This document shows, piece after piece, positions 62,787 through 64,000 of a stretch of DNA of 64,000 nt. The DNA is from Aphanocapsa lilacina HA4352-LM1 (lineage in GTDB: Bacteria; Cyanobacteriota; Cyanobacteriia; Gloeobacterales; Gloeobacteraceae). A program made the translations under genes and the position numbers. The stretch's first letter is position 1. Every line of letters begins with the position of its first letter. Location: NCBI GenBank assembly GCA_019359725.1, contig JAHHGR010000010.1, forward strand, positions 1-64,000. The letters are read 5' to 3'. Below the pieces are notes generated by a model that saw nothing but the letters and a program-made list of their open reading frames with translations, had not been told where the DNA came from and did no database searches.

Positions 62787-63854
62787 CTATAGTTCAATGA
62801 GCGAATCGTCCCCGAGCAAAAAGCGGTGGGCCTCCGGTTTGCCGTTGTGGCGAGCGATCACCGTGCGCTGGCCGATGAGGCTGTCCACGATGCGCCCGGC
62901 GCCGTCGATGCGGGTTTTTTCCATCACGACGCTGTGCTCGATATCCACGTTCTTGAGCTGGACGCCGCCCGCGATGCTCGTGTAAGGACCGATGTAGCTG
63001 TCTTCGATGAGGCACTCCGGACCAATCGTGACCGGGCCGCGCACCATTGAGCGCACCAGTCGCGCACCCTCGCCGATGCAGACGCGGCCGCTTACTTTGC
63101 TTGCCTCATCGAGCAACCCTTCCATCGGGCAGTGCACCTGCTCATCCAGGATGACGCGGTTGGCTTCGAGCAGATCGTCTTTTTTGCCGGTGTCGAGCCA
63201 CCAGCCCGTCAACTCCACCGACTCCACCCGCCTGCCCACCGCGATGAGTTGCTGGATGGCGTCGGTAATTTCCAGCTCGCCGCGCGCCGAGGGGCGAATC
63301 GCGTCGATGGCCGCGTGGATCTTGGGCGAGAACAGGTACACACCCACCAGCGCCAGGTCCGACGGCGGCACCTTCGGCTTTTCGACCAGCCGCATCACCC
63401 GCCCCTGCTCGTCCAGTTCGGCCACCCCGAAGGCGGTCGGGTTAGGAACGCGCTTGAGCATAATGAGCGCCTCCGGCCGGTTGGCTGCGAAGCGCTCGAT
63501 GGGATCTAAAAGCCCCGACTGGATCAAGTTGTCCCCGAGGTACATCGCAAAGGAACTCTCGCCCAGAAATGGTCGGGCGGTGCGCACGGCGTGGGCAAGC
63601 CCCCCCGGCTCCGCTTGCAAAATATAGGTGATCCGCGCTCCAAACCGGCTGCCGTCGCCAGTCAGAGCGCGCACCTGTTCGCCCGTCTCCGGCGAGATGA
63701 CGATGCCGATTTCACCGATGCCCGAGGCGACCATCGCCTCGATGCCGTACCAGAGGATCGGTTTATTGGCGACGGGCACCAGTTGCTTGGCGCCGGTGTA
63801 GGTAAGGGGCCGCAGGCGGGTGCCCTTGCCCCCCGAGAGGATCAGTCCGCGCAT
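62787..63854 (-). CDS. rmlA: glucose-1-phosphate thymidylyltransferase, long form
   Basis: Makes dTDP-glucose (start of the dTDP-rhamnose and related deoxysugar pathways). 355 residues: nucleotidyltransferase domain with [23 protein letters not shown] and [12 protein letters not shown], then a left-handed beta-helix tail ([31 protein letters not shown]). The long form is typical of actinobacteria/cyanobacteria. Its ATG overlaps the sugar transferase stop by 1 bp. It is 238 bp upstream of the export-protein gene, a gap that could hold a second promoter. Confidence 0.92.
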   Translation of the reverse strand: MRGLILSGGKGTRLRPLTYTGAKQLVPVANKPILWYGIEAMVASGIGEIGIVISPETGEQVRALTGDGSRFGARITYILQAEPGGLAHAVRTARPFLGESSFAMYLGDNLIQSGLLDPIERFAANRPEALIMLKRVPNPTAFGVAELDEQGRVMRLVEKPKVPPSDLALVGVYLFSPKIHAAIDAIRPSARGELEITDAIQQLIAVGRRVESVELTGWWLDTGKKDDLLEANRVILDEQVHCPMEGLLDEASKVSGRVCIGEGARLVRSMVRGPVTIGPECLIEDSYIGPYTSIAGGVQLKNVDIEHSVVMEKTRIDGAGRIVDSLIGQRTVIARHNGKPEAHRFLLGDDSLIEL

Positions 63855-64000
63855 CAGTAGGCTCCCCGGGCTCTCACCACCGCGCCTACGGTCTTGATCA
63901 ATATGGCGAAATCGAGCGCCAGCGACCAGGTGCGAATGTACCGGATGTCCATGCGGACGATATTATCAAAAGACCTGAGATCCGAACGCCCCGACACCTG
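63854..64000 (-). CDS. bacterial sugar transferase C-terminus, cut by window edge
   Basis: Forty-eight C-terminal residues are visible ([20 protein letters not shown], then [28 protein letters not shown]). This is the conserved end of polyprenyl-phosphate hexose-1-phosphate transferases (WbaP/CpsE/RfbP type), which begin repeat-unit assembly on undecaprenyl phosphate. The catalytic core is off the window edge. It overlaps rmlA by 1 bp. Confidence 0.85.
   Translation of the reverse strand, partial: QVSGRSDLRSFDNIVRMDIRYIRTWSLALDFAILIKTVGAVVRARGAY

Overview
The window reads as a GC-rich cyanobacterial chromosome, most likely from the thylakoid-less Gloeobacter lineage. The cyanobacterial assignment rests on psbA (photosystem II D1), chlI (Mg-chelatase ATPase), ycf54 (Mg-protoporphyrin ester cyclase factor), a ChlP-like reductase and several cyanobacteria-typical families (DUF1995, DUF3007, DUF1400). 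The Gloeobacter placement is an inference from the divergent D1 sequence and general character of the genes; no search was run. Almost every gene is chromosomal housekeeping or envelope biology, packed on both strands with short spacers. Many operon-like pairs overlap by ATGA or GTGA.

Layout. 1-4.7 kb: an incomplete acidic hypothetical, a TPR protein, an AcnA-like aconitase, a DUF4261-like protein. 4.8-13.7 kb: dnaG, a cytochrome b561-like protein, leuS, a Uma2 nuclease-fold gene, an EEP-family hydrolase and cardiolipin synthase. 13.8-16.5 kb: ycf54, trpG, a metallo-beta-lactamase-like protein and a short DUF1400 protein, followed by a decayed RES-domain gene. 17-26 kb: arsS-like radical SAM, nadC/trmD (divergent), a one-polypeptide binding-protein/permease for osmolytes, a large TPR protein, dapB and exported proteins. 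26-38 kb: an S9 peptidase, a predicted outer-membrane protein, psbA, YceI, a ChlP-like reductase, a site-2 protease, chlI and a small RTX protein. 38-45.6 kb: trpE, a TxlA/CcdA thiol-relay pair, a saccharopine-dehydrogenase-like protein, tRNA-Arg, ahcY, a ferredoxin and tlyA. 45.6-49.3 kb: a tight three-gene operon (ALDH, class III aminotransferase, DUF1338) that fits lysine/2-aminoadipate catabolism. 49.5-50.6 kb: a patchwork of broken genes (IS5-type transposase, subtilase, OmpR-type regulator). 51-54.8 kb: tRNA-Gln, tadA, Uma2 (one intact, one remnant), DUF1995 and miaA. 55-57 kb: sparse region with DUF4142 and DUF2945 proteins. 57.5-64 kb: a translationally coupled exopolysaccharide cluster (sugar transferase, RmlA, SLBB export protein, TPR, CpsB-type phosphatase, DUF3007, NAGPA-like glycosidase).

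How the genes work together. Photosynthesis genes are scattered rather than clustered. The two anthranilate synthase subunits (trpG at 14.6 kb, trpE at 38.3 kb) lie 23 kb apart. tRNA modification is well represented (trmD, tadA, miaA). The most distinctive points are the candidate lysine-catabolic operon, the pseudogene mosaic next to it, the exopolysaccharide operon with its unusual passengers, and several remnants and small genes that would be easy to miss. No CRISPR array, complete insertion sequence, prophage or clearly novel defence system was seen.
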